64,000 nucleotides of DNA from Undaria pinnatifida. Lineage: Eukaryota > Sar > Phaeophyceae > Laminariales > Alariaceae. The stretch is from assembly GCA_012845835.1 (NCBI GenBank), contig JABAKD010000002.1, positions 2,861,001-2,925,000 on the forward strand. The letters run 5' to 3'. The notes under the pieces are model-generated. The model did not search any database. It saw only the letters and a program-made list of their open reading frames with translations, and had not been told where the DNA came from. Positions 44,432 to 55,800 of the stretch are shown piece by piece. Position 1 is the stretch's first letter. Each line of letters starts with the position of its first letter. The position numbers and the translations under genes were made by a program.

Positions 44432-46219
44432 TCATTTTCCATTAATATTGACGGTGGTGAACTTGTTGACGTCGAACTTGTTGATGAGGTCCATATACCT
44501 GTGCTTGTTGAAGTTCTTTGCACCGATGTCGGCGAGGTTGTCCTCCGTCGGGACGTAATGGAGGGAGACCCTCCCCTCTGTTACTAGCTCTCGGATAAAG
44601 AAGAAGCGCAATGCGATGTGCTTGGTCCTCGAGCTGAAGGACCGGTTCCCCAATGCATGTAGGGTAACCGTGTTGTCGCAGTACATAGGCATTGGTGTAA
44701 ACTCCTTACGGAATCCAAGCTCCGTCAGCATGTTTGAGCAAAACACTGCTTCCTTCATTGCCAGGGCGGACGCGACCAGCTCCGCTTCCATGGTGGACAT
44801 CGCAGTCTGACCTTGCAGCCCCGACCTGAAGCTGATCGGCGCGTTTGCCAGCATCGTCACGTAGCTTCAGGTCGACTTCCCGCTGTCAGGGTTGTTTGCC
44901 CAGTTCGAGTCCGAGAAGGTCGCGAGCTTGATACCACCATTCTTGTAGGTGATGCTGAAGTTGGTCGTTCCTGCTAGATAGCGAAGAGTATGCCGTCCCG
45001 CCACCATGTGCACCTTGCTGGGTTTCGCTATCGGGTGAGCCAGTTGGCCTATCGCGTACATGATGTCATACCTCAGCACTTGCGCAATGTACATGAGCGA
45101 TCCGACGATCCCTTGGTACTTGCGCGTCTCCTCCTTGTTGAGAAGTGTGTCCTCGGGCTAGTTGTTCTAGATTTCGGAGCCGTAACCAGGTGTACTAGTC
45201 GGCTTGCAGTCAGGCATCCCGAACGGTGCAAGGATCGATTTGCAGTATGCCTCTTGGGAAATAGTCAAGGTACCTGCCTCGCGATCCTTATTTATTTCCA
45301 TTCCGAGTACGAGAGATGCTTCCCCCATGTCGGTCATTTTGAAGCGCTTTTTCAACTTCCCTTTCACCATCGAAATATCGTTAGAGTCGTTACCGGCCAG
45401 GATATGGTCATCAACGTAGAGAGTCAGTTAGATCTTGGCCCCGTTGTGATCGTACAAGTACACGCACGGGTCTGATTTGAGAGCGACGAAGCCAATCTCA
45501 ACAAGCACGGGATCGATGGTGTTGAACCAGTTGGCTGGGTTTTGAGCAAATCCGTAGAATCAGAGGCTCTTCTTCAGCTGCATTACCATGTCACCTCCAT
45601 CCTTGTCCTTGACCTCGAAACCGGGTGGTTCTTCAACGAGCACTTGTTCTTGGATGTCCGCGTAGAGGAAAGCGGTAGAAACATCCATCTGGTCGAAGAT
45701 GAGGTTGAACTCCACGGTGATGCACGCCACCGTTCGCACGCTCTGGAACCTGCTCACCGGAGCGTAGGTGCTGCCGCAGTCGAGTCCGGGAACTTGGTTC
45801 CAGACCTTGAATGAGCCGTCGGCCTTGCGTTTGAACACCCACTTGAACTTGATGCGCTTCCTTCCCGGAGGGGCGGCTGAGCGCGGGACGAGTTTGTAGA
45901 CCTTGCGGTCGTTGAGGCTTTTCATTTGGCGTTCGGCAGCTGCGTTCCATTTCGCTGCGTCCGGTGGGGCCCGTGCTTCCTCGATGGTGCGAGGAACGTC
46001 TGGTTGCACTGTCCTTACGGCGTATGCGTGTTCCGTGAATCGCAATGTGGCGTCCCTGTGCGCGACGTCAGGAAACTCCCCCATCGCGGGAAACGCGTAC
46101 AAAAAGCCGACGAAGCTCGCTGACGGTCTTCTGGTTGAGCACGCGCGATATCGCCCGGGTAATCCTGGTGTCAGGAGGGGCTGACATGGAGCCGGGACCA
46201 CCACGAGAACCACGCCCAC
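44432..46219 (-). pseudogene. Copia B reverse transcriptase and RNase H
   Basis: In minus frame the RT reads VYKLVPRSAAPPGRKRIKFKWVFKRK, then DQMDVSTAFLYADIQEQV..EEPPGFE, a stop near 45560, then TLYVDDHILAG (about 45404-45421, intact catalytic box, preceded by a stop), MGEASLVLGMEI and a stop near 45167. RNase H continues with FSDSNWANNPDSGKST, a stop at about 44867, then MSTMEAELVASALAMKEAVF, YCDNTVTL, KHIALRFFFIREL and LADIGAKNF. The sequence FSDSNWA differs from the DADYA block of A and C. About four stops kill the product. Confidence 0.9.
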
Positions 46220-46433
46220 TCACCGAGCCACGTCCACCACGCGTCGCGATCCCTCCCCGCGCAGATGCACCGCGCGAAGAGCCACCACGGGTGTCACGCT
46301 CACCACGAGATGAAGCACGCCCACACACGGAACGACCCCGCGATGCAGCACCAACTGGAGCAGAACCAGTACCCGACGTACCTGGCGGCGACGCAGGACC
46401 AGCTTATGAACCGGCCGGAGCACGACCGGAAGG

Positions 46434-47528
46434 TTATGCGGCAGGTGAAGGTGCACCGTTACCCGACTCAGGAGGGCTGACCCCTCCAGGCGAGGTAAGG
46501 CTGTCGTCCGCAGGCGCATCCTCGGCGGCAGGAGAAGGGTCAGCGGACCTGAGCCCAAGGTCACGGTTGTTGACGGTGGAGATGTCCTCGAGAAGCTCGA
46601 CAACAGACGGGTCCCCGACGGTAGGATTGGGAGAAAGCGCATCGACCGAGTGGTTGGTGGTGTAGTTGCGCACAACTCGGATCATGTCGTCCTGGTCGGC
46701 GTAAGTGAACTCCCCGTCGTCAAAACCACGCTCGTCTAATGAAGGCGGCGCGGGAGTCGTTTCAATGAAGATAACGTTGCGACTCTCCCGCACCCGTCTC
46801 GTCTGAGCGTTGTAGAGACGGTAGGATTTGCTGTTCAGGCTGTAGCTCACCAATCGTCCTTCTCACGCACGGCTTTCCAACTTTTTGGTGTGCGTCTCTT
46901 CATGCACATACACCCGTACCCCGACCACCCGAAGGTGGTCAAGGTGCGCGTCCTTGCCGTAGAGCGCCTTGTACGGCGACCCGTTGAGCAAGGCTGGATG
47001 AGGAGCCCGGTTGCTCAGGTAGACCGCCGTGTGCATCAGTTCTCACCAAAGAAGGCTCGGCAGCGTAGAATCAGCGAGCATGCAACGCACGATGTTCATG
47101 ATCGTCCTGCCTGCACGCTCATTCGCTTCGATCTGCTGGGGGGTGTTCAGCGATGCAAATTGTAGCTGGATGCCGATGTCCAGGCGGTACTGTCGGTAGG
47201 TCGCGCTCGTAAACTCGGTTCCCTTATCCGCACGAAGCACGTGGATGCGCTCGCTTTGAGGGATGACGGTCCCCTTGTTGAACAACTCGAGGGCGTCAGT
47301 CGAGCAAGTCTTATCCTTGATGAGGACGACCTCCTTCCACCTGGTGTGTTGGTCGACAAACTTGGCGGCGTATTTGAAGCTGCCCAACACGGTAGGCGTG
47401 AAGGGACCAAGGGTATCGACAAATACTATCTGAAAGGCGCGTGAAACGCCGTAAACGGCGTGCGTTTGGTGCGGCTGTTGAAATCTCTTTCCAAGACGGC
47501 ACGCACTGCAGTCCTGCACGTCGCAGGT
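46434..47528 (-). pseudogene. Copia B integrase
   Basis: The core has Asp in FVDTLGP (about 47403), Asp in LRADKGTEF (about 47222) and Glu in EANERAG (about 47112), so the DDE triad is kept. It is preceded by CSACRLGK of the zinc finger. In-frame stops follow the core (near 47043 and 46866), between which AVYLSNRAPHPALLNGSPY is readable. The integrase C-terminus (YRLYNAQTRRVRESRNVIFIE) and a Pro/Ser/Asp-rich linker follow. A frame change to the RT frame occurs between about 46430 and 46220. Confidence 0.9.
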
Positions 47529-48383
47529 CTAATCGATGCCGTTGGCCGCCTCCTTCCTCAACACATCCAAGCTCTCGCTATTGGTGCGCCCCATGCGCCG
47601 GTGCCAGAGACGAGCAGTCTCCACCCGCAAGGAAAGTCCGTGAGGAGTTTCCCCGAGGGTCTGCCGACCGCCAGCCCCAGCGCCGAGTATCACGGTGATG
47701 GTGCAAGTGATCTTGCCGGTGTCATCCACTCTTCGGATTTTCATCGGAACGACTACGTCCCCCGACTCCAGCCTGGGGTTGTCCGGATAGAAGAGGGAGG
47801 CCACTACATTCGACGGCGCAGCGGTGACGGAGAAGAGGTTGGTCCCCTGCCCCGGTACTGAGACGACACGGTAGGAAACTTGCCTGTCGTGGGCGCTGTC
47901 GTCGGCGACCGTGCCGAAGAGAACCCCCGTCGTAACGCCGTGAAGATCGTGCTGCCCAGCGGCAATGGTCGGGAGCGGCATCCGAAGGTCTTCAATGTTA
48001 CGCATGTGAGCCCGCACGCCAGGCGTAAGCGTAGGATCTAGGTATTTGTCCGTCGCTCTGCTATCCACCATCATCAGGATGGACGATCCGTCGGAGCGAA
48101 AAGGAGCGAGCGACGACTCCGCCGTAGGAGAAGCCATGAAAGCACCGAAATACTCGGAAGGCAAGTGGTGGTCCCGCGCAGACGACGCGGATGAGGCAGA
48201 CGCGGAAGCCGCCGGCGAGGCGGCGGGAGCTGCAGAGGCACCGAGAGCGTTAAAGGAGAACCCGAACGTGGTTGGCTCCGAAGGGTCCTGAGACGCCTGG
48301 GACGCCGCCGCCTGAAACGGCTGCGCCAAGTGGGAGAAATTGGCCAGACCGGCTGCCTGAAGCAGTGCCAGGTTCGCAGCCAA
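47529..48383 (-). pseudogene. Copia B protease and pre-integrase segment
   Basis: Within this open stretch the protease block reads ILMMVDSRATDKYLD (about 48050-48090); Copia proteases have DSGAT/S here, so Gly is replaced by Arg. Downstream come the flap-like GVLFGTV and a pre-integrase block, LWHRRMGRTNSESLDVLRK. A TAG at 47529 separates it from the integrase zinc finger CSAC. An Ala/Ser-rich linker precedes the protease. Confidence 0.85.
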
Positions 48384-48398
48384 CCCTCGAAACTCCTC

Positions 48399-49690
48399 TT
48401 ACTTCTTCTTGTTTCGGTTGTCCTGCTGAGCCTTGCACTCAGCATCGCTGTGCGTCTTCGTGCGGTGAAAGGAGCACCACTTGAACCGCCCACTCCCCCC
48501 ACTTTCGCGGTTCTTGCTTAGCTTCTCCCTTTTCGTCGGTCGGGACGGCTGCGCAGATCTCGGACAGTCGCGCTGGAAATGTCCAAACTCCTTGTAGAGG
48601 TCGAACTGGTCGCTGCTAGACGCGGCCATCGCGGCTCCCCTGCTCGAGACCGCGGGCCCCGCCGCCTTGCGCGACTGCTGGTCCACGAAGAAGCAGTTGG
48701 CCGTGTCCTGAAGACAGTCGACAGATGTAAATTCGTTTCGGTAGTGCATCTTCCGGGGAAAGTGGAATTCCGGGGCAGACATGAGGCCCGAGAGCATGAT
48801 ATCCAGGTAGACTTCGTCTGATACTTTCTCCCCCAGAGTCTCGAGGCGGAGCTTGAGCTCGCATCCCTTGCAAAAGCAGTCAACAGGATCACCACCCGCA
48901 ACGTGCGTGAGGGCGAAGAGCTCCTTGTGGCACGCAGACCAAGCTTCCTGGGTGTGGGCGTCGAACCGCGCGTTCAGAGCCGCCCAAGCCCACTGCCCGT
49001 TGCCTTCGTCGCTAGTGCCCGACTTTCAGTGAGCCTGAACGGTGATCCGCGCCAAGCCGATAGTCGCGAAGAACAGGAGGGAGTGGAGGCGGCTGTCGGC
49101 CTTGCACCAAGAAAAAACATCGGCCAGAGTAGCAACCAGAGGATCTGGCCGGGCCGAAATGCGTAAGACCGTGAGAAGCTCCGGCGCATGGATGTTGATG
49201 ACCGTCTCTAGAGCTTGATGAGTTCGCCAGAGTTTAGAGAACAGGGACACGCGCTGGGTGTGATTGAAAAGCGCTGCACCCGCAAGACTCCCCGATCACC
49301 TGAGATGGGCCGGCGTGTCTGAAATGTGTGGGGCAGCTGTACCCAGAGGTAGGGTGAAAGGTAGGTCGCTGAGCCGTAGTTGGCAACCCGAGTCCGCTGG
49401 AAGCTAGCAAGCCCCCCGCTCGGACGACTGCGCTCCCGTGAGCACACCTGTGACCAACCGCAGTTGACGGGGCTGCGATGATGTGGCGAGTAGTCAGCTC
49501 CGGCCACTTAACTGGTCCTCCAGGTACACAGCGTGGTGCACTGCGTAGTGTTACGCGTCTTTCAGCGCAAACTTTACGTGAGCTAGCACGTGTGAGTAGC
49601 TGTAGCAGCGGCCGGCTACCAGCTAGAAGTCGTATCCTCAACCTACACACGCGACCAAGCCGGCATCAAGGTATGTGGAAGGTGCCTTGG
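48399..49690 (-). pseudogene. Copia B gag
   Basis: The C-terminal part contains a degraded zinc knuckle (LYKEFGHFQRDC, first Cys lost) and a second Cys/His cluster, WCSFHRTKTHSDAEC (about 48430-48480), typical of the CoDi-like and other Copia gags that carry such a second finger. Upstream, gag-like pieces (LWRTHQALETVINIHAPELL near 49200; MLSGLMSAPEFHFPRKM near 48780) are scattered over frames with stops. The N-terminal start is not resolved. Confidence 0.7.
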
Positions 49691-50174
49691 ACAGCCTACG
49701 CCTCGCGAAGAATCTAAGCGCAGGCGATTTGGTATTCCGAAGTCAGTTGCAAACACGCGGAACCGAGTAGTCTATAAGAAATAACTGCACTCCGCGCGCA
49801 GAACCAACAACCTGCGCAACTCTATTCACCGACCGGAGTCAGCGCCTAGGAATTGCGCCCCCGAATATTTTACACAGACATTTGCGTACCGAATATGCAG
49901 CCGAGAGCCCAGGCGATCAGTCCGGGCCCAATTAGCAAGCGGGTTGACTCAGTGTGGCGTCCAGCAAAGAGCTGACTCCAGCAGTAGCTCCCCGCGGGAA
50001 AATTTCCAAAAATATATAAAATCTTGCAGAATCCAAAAAAACTTAAATCCTGAAGGATCCAGAAGTTGCGAATCCTGGAGGACAGGTGTGCCCTCCACAG
50101 CACTCGGCGACAGCAGTAGACGAGCAGTCACCGCAGGCCCCCACTCACACACACGAGGCTATAATAACCTATTA
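49691..50174 (-). other. Leader of Copia B
   Basis: Stretch of about 480 bp between the presumed gag start and the 5' LTR. I see no coding sequence and could not identify a primer-binding site. Confidence 0.45.
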
Positions 50175-50604
50175 TGGATATTGTGGTATACCCCAGCACG
50201 GTGGCAGAAAGGCTGTGTTCCCGACGCTAGTCGGGTTGGTGACACTGTGCAGTGGAGAGCCTGGAAGACACAAGTGCTTCCGTGTTGAGAAGAAGATGTA
50301 AATATGTTGTAAACGCTGGCGCTTATGTGGCCAACACACACAGATACACCGCAGACTATGCAGGAGTCCAGAAGTTGGCTGGGTACTGGAGATGACGGGG
50401 ATGGCTACGATGCTACACAATCCGGAAGGATCCACACGAGAGAGTGAGCTACTCGTCAAGGCAACAGAGAATCCTACAGAAGTAATTCCTCCGCATATTC
50501 ATACGCACGTTACATACCAACCGACACATAACAGATCTACGATGATCTACGACGTACAAGTGCAGTGCTACTGAACAGTGACTCATACTGGTGATGTGCT
50601 AACA
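50175..50604 (-). repeat. 5' LTR of Copia B
   Basis: Direct repeat of 43790-44219 over about 430 bp. Many scattered substitutions indicate an old insertion. Confidence 0.85.
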
Positions 50605-51771
50605 GAGGCTGATGGAGAGCACGAAACATCGAAACGGTCAGAGAGAGAGGACAAAAGAACGAGGAAGGCAAGTAAAGATAAAAGTGAACGAAAGAGCGGG
50701 AGAAACACTGCCAAGCAGAAAAAACAAATGAGGAGGAATTGTCAGAATAGGTTCCCAGCTCTGCGATACATAGACGAGCGTGCATAGACGAGCGTGCCTG
50801 CTAGCGACACGGTTTCCCACCTCCGTATTATTCGTGTTGGCAACGGACTACGATTTCAGTGCTGCCATGGTCTGCCCCAAACAAACAAATGCGGCATTTT
50901 TATCCACACGATGATCAGTTTACGACCCCAAACACTGAGAAAAATGGTATGGAAGTCAGGCCAAAATTAATTGCTAAAAAACATGAAAGTAACAAAGGTG
51001 ACCCTCCGTCATATAATGAGAATGTCGCCCTAGCACCTGGCGACCCCTTTGGGCCACGTTGCTTCCGAGCCCTGTTGCCGCAAGCAACATATGTTCAGTT
51101 TTTGAGAAAAAATCATATTCGATTTTCACCGGGGACTCTGCGCAGCTGTTTATTTGTACACTATCGGTAGTTGACCATTATTGCTTCTACGTCATTACAA
51201 TATGCGCCGTTTCACACTATCTAACGTGTTTCCGCCCACAAAAAATGTTTCTATACCGGCGATTAAATGCCGCATCGACTTTGTTGTCAAGAATCCTCGC
51301 CGCCAGCATGGAGAGACAGAGGACAAGAGCAGAGTAAGAGAGCGGATCTGGTATAGATCGTCTGATTAGACGAAGGAAAACAACTAATGCCTTGATGAGA
51401 AAGAGGCAATACATAAAAATGTCGATTTCTGGCCGACGAAAGTACGTGAAAGAAATATAGGACAACGTAAGTGACGGAAAACAAAACTGAAAACCGAGGA
51501 TGAGCCCAGATCCCTGTTTTGGTTCCATATACTGCAAATGAACATGAATTTTTTCATAGCTCCGAACGTGTGCCTGTGCCTTGCGACGAGCAGGAGCTCC
51601 GCGTGGACGTAGGAGACGTTTCTGTTTGATGTAGAAGCCGTGGAGGCAAGGGTCCGCTCTGGTCGTCTTTTTTCGTGCTCTTGATCATAAATCGAGCAAA
51701 ACCAACGGTAAGTTTTTTTCGCAGCAGAAGCTACACCATCTAGGATAATATATACAGGGTGTACTTATTAT
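50605..51771. other. No gene recognised; purine-rich start
   Basis: 50605-50740 is purine-rich and encodes an artefactual Lys/Arg/Glu-rich frame. The rest has no recognisable coding or repeat content. Confidence 0.4.
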
Positions 51772-52067
51772 TTTTCTTATACTTCCACTTCCCAGGTTCT
51801 GGAAAAGCCGTGGTTACAGGTGTCGTCCCCTCTCCCCCCCGGTTCTTGCCTTCAATTTTAATCGCGCATAGGGTTCAACAATCCTACTTCTCGTCGTTGT
51901 ATTATCGAGTGTTCCTAAATCACGCTCTCGCGCTTTCCGCGAGTCACTTTGTGCACAAAGAAAAATCCGAACGAACTTACGCGAGTATGCACTCGGCGGG
52001 GCTCGAACCTTCGAAACTGACCAATGTTAGGCTCGAGAATAGCCTGATACGCCACCTGGGCGACCGG
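51772..52067 (-). repeat. tRNA-derived SINE, copy 1
   Basis: The minus strand starts ACCGGTCGCCCAGGTGGCG, contains a box A-like TGGCGTATCAGG and, about 55 nt on, a box B-like GGTTCGAGCCC. These are the internal RNA polymerase III promoter elements of a tRNA gene. The non-tRNA body is shared with 62190-62491: GAGTGCATACTCG, GAAAGCGCGAGAGCGTGA.TTAG, GAACCCTATGCGCGAT.AAATTGAAGGCAAGAACCGGGG and GACACCTGT.ACCACGGCTT. The tail on the plus strand is T-rich. Two copies with a tRNA head define a SINE; mobilisation would need a LINE partner. Confidence 0.82.
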
Positions 52068-52370
52068 TATACATTCTGGTGGCAGGAAACACGTCTCACG
52101 GAAAGTGGCACAACACTAGAACCAAACCCGCTCCACCCTCGCAGCCAATGTTTGACAAAAACATTCATTCATTCACCGCAAAATATTTGCAGTAGATTCC
52201 GAATCACTCAATCGCATTCTTCACCCCGAATGATGCCCGCAGACAAACAAACGAAATACAGGATGGCTTTGTCTGTCAATGCGAGAAATCAACGTAACAG
52301 ACAAAGTGATGTTTGTCGGGTTTGATAGTGAGAATGTAATATGTCTGTGTCCGGAATCTAGGTCATAGGG

Positions 52371-52800
52371 TGTTGGATTAAATCGGTTATGCGAAGAATA
52401 ATGTGCTCCCAGCAGCCCAGTCTCAGGGCGCGAGCTTCACTGCAACACACAGTGTGAAGAAGATGGTATATAGATGTCTTTATTAGCTGGTCCCGGATGC
52501 TGATAAGAGGGAAAGAGATGGAGTGAGGCGAGTGGGCGAAGCCATCTCGCTCCACACCAGGCAATATTCTCAACGCCCCAAATTCCCAAATACTACAGGT
52601 GCTACATTCTCATATTTCCACGTGTTCCTAGATTGGTTCCAGGAACAGTCTACAAGGACCTTCGGGACTATTCCACGTGTCCTTCCCATGCTATAATATT
52701 CCGCAATGCACCGTCGGGTAATCCGACAATACCCCGTCGGACGATCCTTCGTGACCATCGTTGTTCCTACTTTGTTCGTTGAGACAAGCTATATCGAACA
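52371..52800 (-). repeat. 3' LTR of Copia C
   Basis: 430 bp. On the minus strand it begins TGTTCGATATAG and ends AATCCAACA. It should supply the polyadenylation signal. Confidence 0.95.
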
Positions 52801-52876
52801 CCCTCCCTGGCGCTGGATCAACTAACAAGCCTTCAACAACACTGGCAACTCCCAAAAGCAATTTACGACGGAAAAC

Positions 52877-55800
52877 TTATATCCCCAACAAAAAGTCACG
52901 GTGTTTCTCAAAACTCTCACGAGCAATCGCCTTGGTGAGAATGTCCGCATGTTGATCCTCCGTCCTTAAGTACTTGACGCATAAATCTCCTTTTCCCACC
53001 AACTCGCGCAGGAAGTGGTACCTCACATCGATGTGCTTGCTGTTTGACGAACTCAGTGGGTTTTTGGCCAAGTCAATCGCCCCTTTGTTGTCTTCAAACA
53101 CTCCAATGCTCGGCGATCCAAGACTAGGCATCAAGAAAACCAAGACTCCTCGCACGTACAGGGCCTCCTTCACCCCGTCGGCCATCGCTACGTACTCGGC
53201 CTCAGTGGTGGAGAGCGTAACGCATTTCTGCGTCCTAGAAAACCAAGATACGAGCGTTCCTCCGCAGCAAACAGCTACACCAGATACCGAACGCCTGTCC
53301 TCGGCCTTGTGGGCGTAGTCTGCGTCTACGTACGTCTCTAGGTCGTATTCCAACTGTACATCCCCCAACTTACTCTCTTTCCTGATAGTCAAGCCCAAGT
53401 GGGCTGTAGCGCTCAAGTACTCGAGAACCTTCCTAGCAGCCTTCACGTGTACTTCCTTAGGATCGTGCGAGAACCGCGCAATCGCTCGCACTGCGTTTGA
53501 GATGTCAGGTCTCGTCTGGTTCGCAATCCACATCAAACTCCCCACAATTTCACGGAAATTCGCGTCCACCACAGGTTCCTCATCACTCACGTACCTGAGG
53601 TCCAACGACGGTGAAGCGGGGATGGGGCTGGTCTTAGTGATACCGAAACGGTCGACAACGTTTCGGATGAACTGAGTCTGTGAAATCTCCAAGGTTCCCT
53701 TCTCACGATCCCTCCTGTACTCGCTACCCATGTACCACGTAACCTCGCCCAGATGTTTTGTAGGGAATCTCTTATTGAGATCAGCTACTACCGAATCCGT
53801 CACCCCCTTGGTCGCTGCGATCTTGATGTCGTCCACGTGGACCACCAGCATCGCCACAACCGCGTCATTCAACATTAGTCGAAACACGCATGGGTCTACC
53901 AAGCACTGCTCAAACCCACACTCTACTAGGGTTGACGACAGTAGCTTGTACCATGAGCGGCCACTCTGCTTCAGCCCGTAAAGGGCTTTGTTGAGTAGGA
54001 CTACCTTACCGGACATCTCGCCACAACCGCGAGGAAGTCTCAAGAAAATCTCGGTATCCAACTCTGCCTGAATAAAGGCCTGGTCAACGTCCAAGTGTCT
54101 CAAGTCCCAATCAAGCTTGCACGCCATTGCTGCAATGAGTCTGTTAGACGTGGTCGAGGCAGTGGGGGCAAAAGTCTCGAAGTAGTCAACTCCCTCTACC
54201 TGACTATAGCCCTTAGCTACCAACCGTGCCTTAGCTCTATCAATCATGCCGTGCGCGTCGCTCTTCCACTTCAAGAGCCACTTTGACTCTACGATATTGT
54301 TACTGGCGGGAATTTCAGAAACCTCCACAAACGTTCCAGCAGCTTCGAGTCCATCAAACTCCGATCTCATCGCGTCCATCCAAACGTCCGAATGCTTCGA
54401 CTTACGAGCTGCGGTGTATGACGTTGGTTCCGGTTCAGCCTCTTTGACAAGGCAATCCGGCAACTTCGTCTTCTCACACTCCGCTTCATTCGCCGCCAGT
54501 AGCGCCTGGAACACACGGCCTCCTTCACAGGGCCCGATCGCACTAATCAGTCCTGCTGCCGCTTCCCGATTGAGCGCCCTGGTCTGCGCTCTCGTACGTC
54601 CCTCCCGAATCTCTTCACCATCGCCCGGTCCTGACATGTGCGCTCCAAGTTGGCGTGCAGCAGTCCGGACCGCCGTGGGGGTTGGAGCTTCATCGTCAGA
54701 GGCCGACGCGTCGCTTCCATCCTGAGACGAAGAGTCGCTGTCAGATAATTCGCTGCTGACCGCTGATGTATCGTTCGGCTCCACATCTTCGGCGCGAAAC
54801 TCGTCGCCAGCTTGCGGTATCGGAGACACCGCTGGCGTCATCGGGGACACCGCACGGAGTTGGTGAGGAATTCCCCTCCCCAAAACCGGCAGTGGAGTCG
54901 TCGGGGCGGAGACAAAGTCCTCCGTCCCTCCCAGCTCTGGCGCATCTTCTAGCCCCTGCGTCCCTCCCTGTTCCGGTACCTCCGGCAGCTGGGATAGTAC
55001 CGCTCCCACATCAAGCGTTGCCTCCCAGGTCACATCTCGAGTCTCCACCACCCTGTTCCCCCGCGTGAGCATCCGCAAAGAGTCACTTGGGTGGTCGATG
55101 CCCGGCCCGAGGTAACAGCAGCTCTCGGCCCGGGGTGACGACTTGGACGGGCGGTTCCAGCGGCAGTACGCTGGGCGAAGGAACGGGTGTGGCGAGGCAG
55201 GTGCGGCAGCTCCATGCCACATCTCATGCGGAGACTTGTTGCCGGGGTTGGCAGTGGTTGCGGTGTGGTTCAAGGCGTCACAAGACCAGTGCACCGCTTC
55301 CGCCCACAGGGATTCAGTCGGCGGTAGTTGAACGAGCGGGAAAATGATAGGGGCTTGGATGCACGCAGCAAGCGCTGCGTTCTGAATGATGCCTAGCGCT
55401 CTCTCGACAACACCGTTCTGCTTTGGGCTGTCCGCGTTGGTGAATTCCTGCTTGATGCAAAACAGTTTGCACACCTCTCCAAACTCCCCACCAAAGAATT
55501 CCCCACCGTTGTCAGACCTTACAATCTCAACCTTCGAGGGGACACCGTCGGCGCGCACATCAGCCAAAAACTTCCTAAACGCGTCTGCTGCATCCGATTT
55601 GTGCTTCAGAAAATATACCCAGGCGTAGCGAGAGAAGTCATCCTTCACTAGCATGACATACCTCTTACCCAACAGAGAAGGGGTTCTCTTAGGGCCACTT
55701 AGATCAACAAAGACCCGTCCCAACTTCTCCGGCGCGCGCGACTTAGTACTGCTGGGGATTGGTTTGCGGTAACCTTTCGCCATAGAACAGCCAGTACAGG

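Larger units (their letters stand above)
43790..50604 (-). mobile_element. Copia-type LTR retrotransposon B (old)
   Basis: Two direct repeats of about 430 bp (43790-44219 and 50175-50604) bound a minus-strand Copia pol. On the minus strand the LTR begins TGTTAGCACA; the other end is near CAATATCCA(TAATA). I estimate around 6% divergence between the LTRs. No clean TSD was found (GAGGAA on the left against GAGGCT on the right). Gag and pol occupy essentially one frame with many stops and one frame change near 46.2-46.4 kb. Sequence motifs place it in a different Copia lineage from elements A and C. Confidence 0.9.

Noticed and set aside
43783-50614. Target duplication GAGG for Copia B
   Set aside because: The shared GAGG does not abut the LTR homology on the left side (two extra bases), so I do not claim it.
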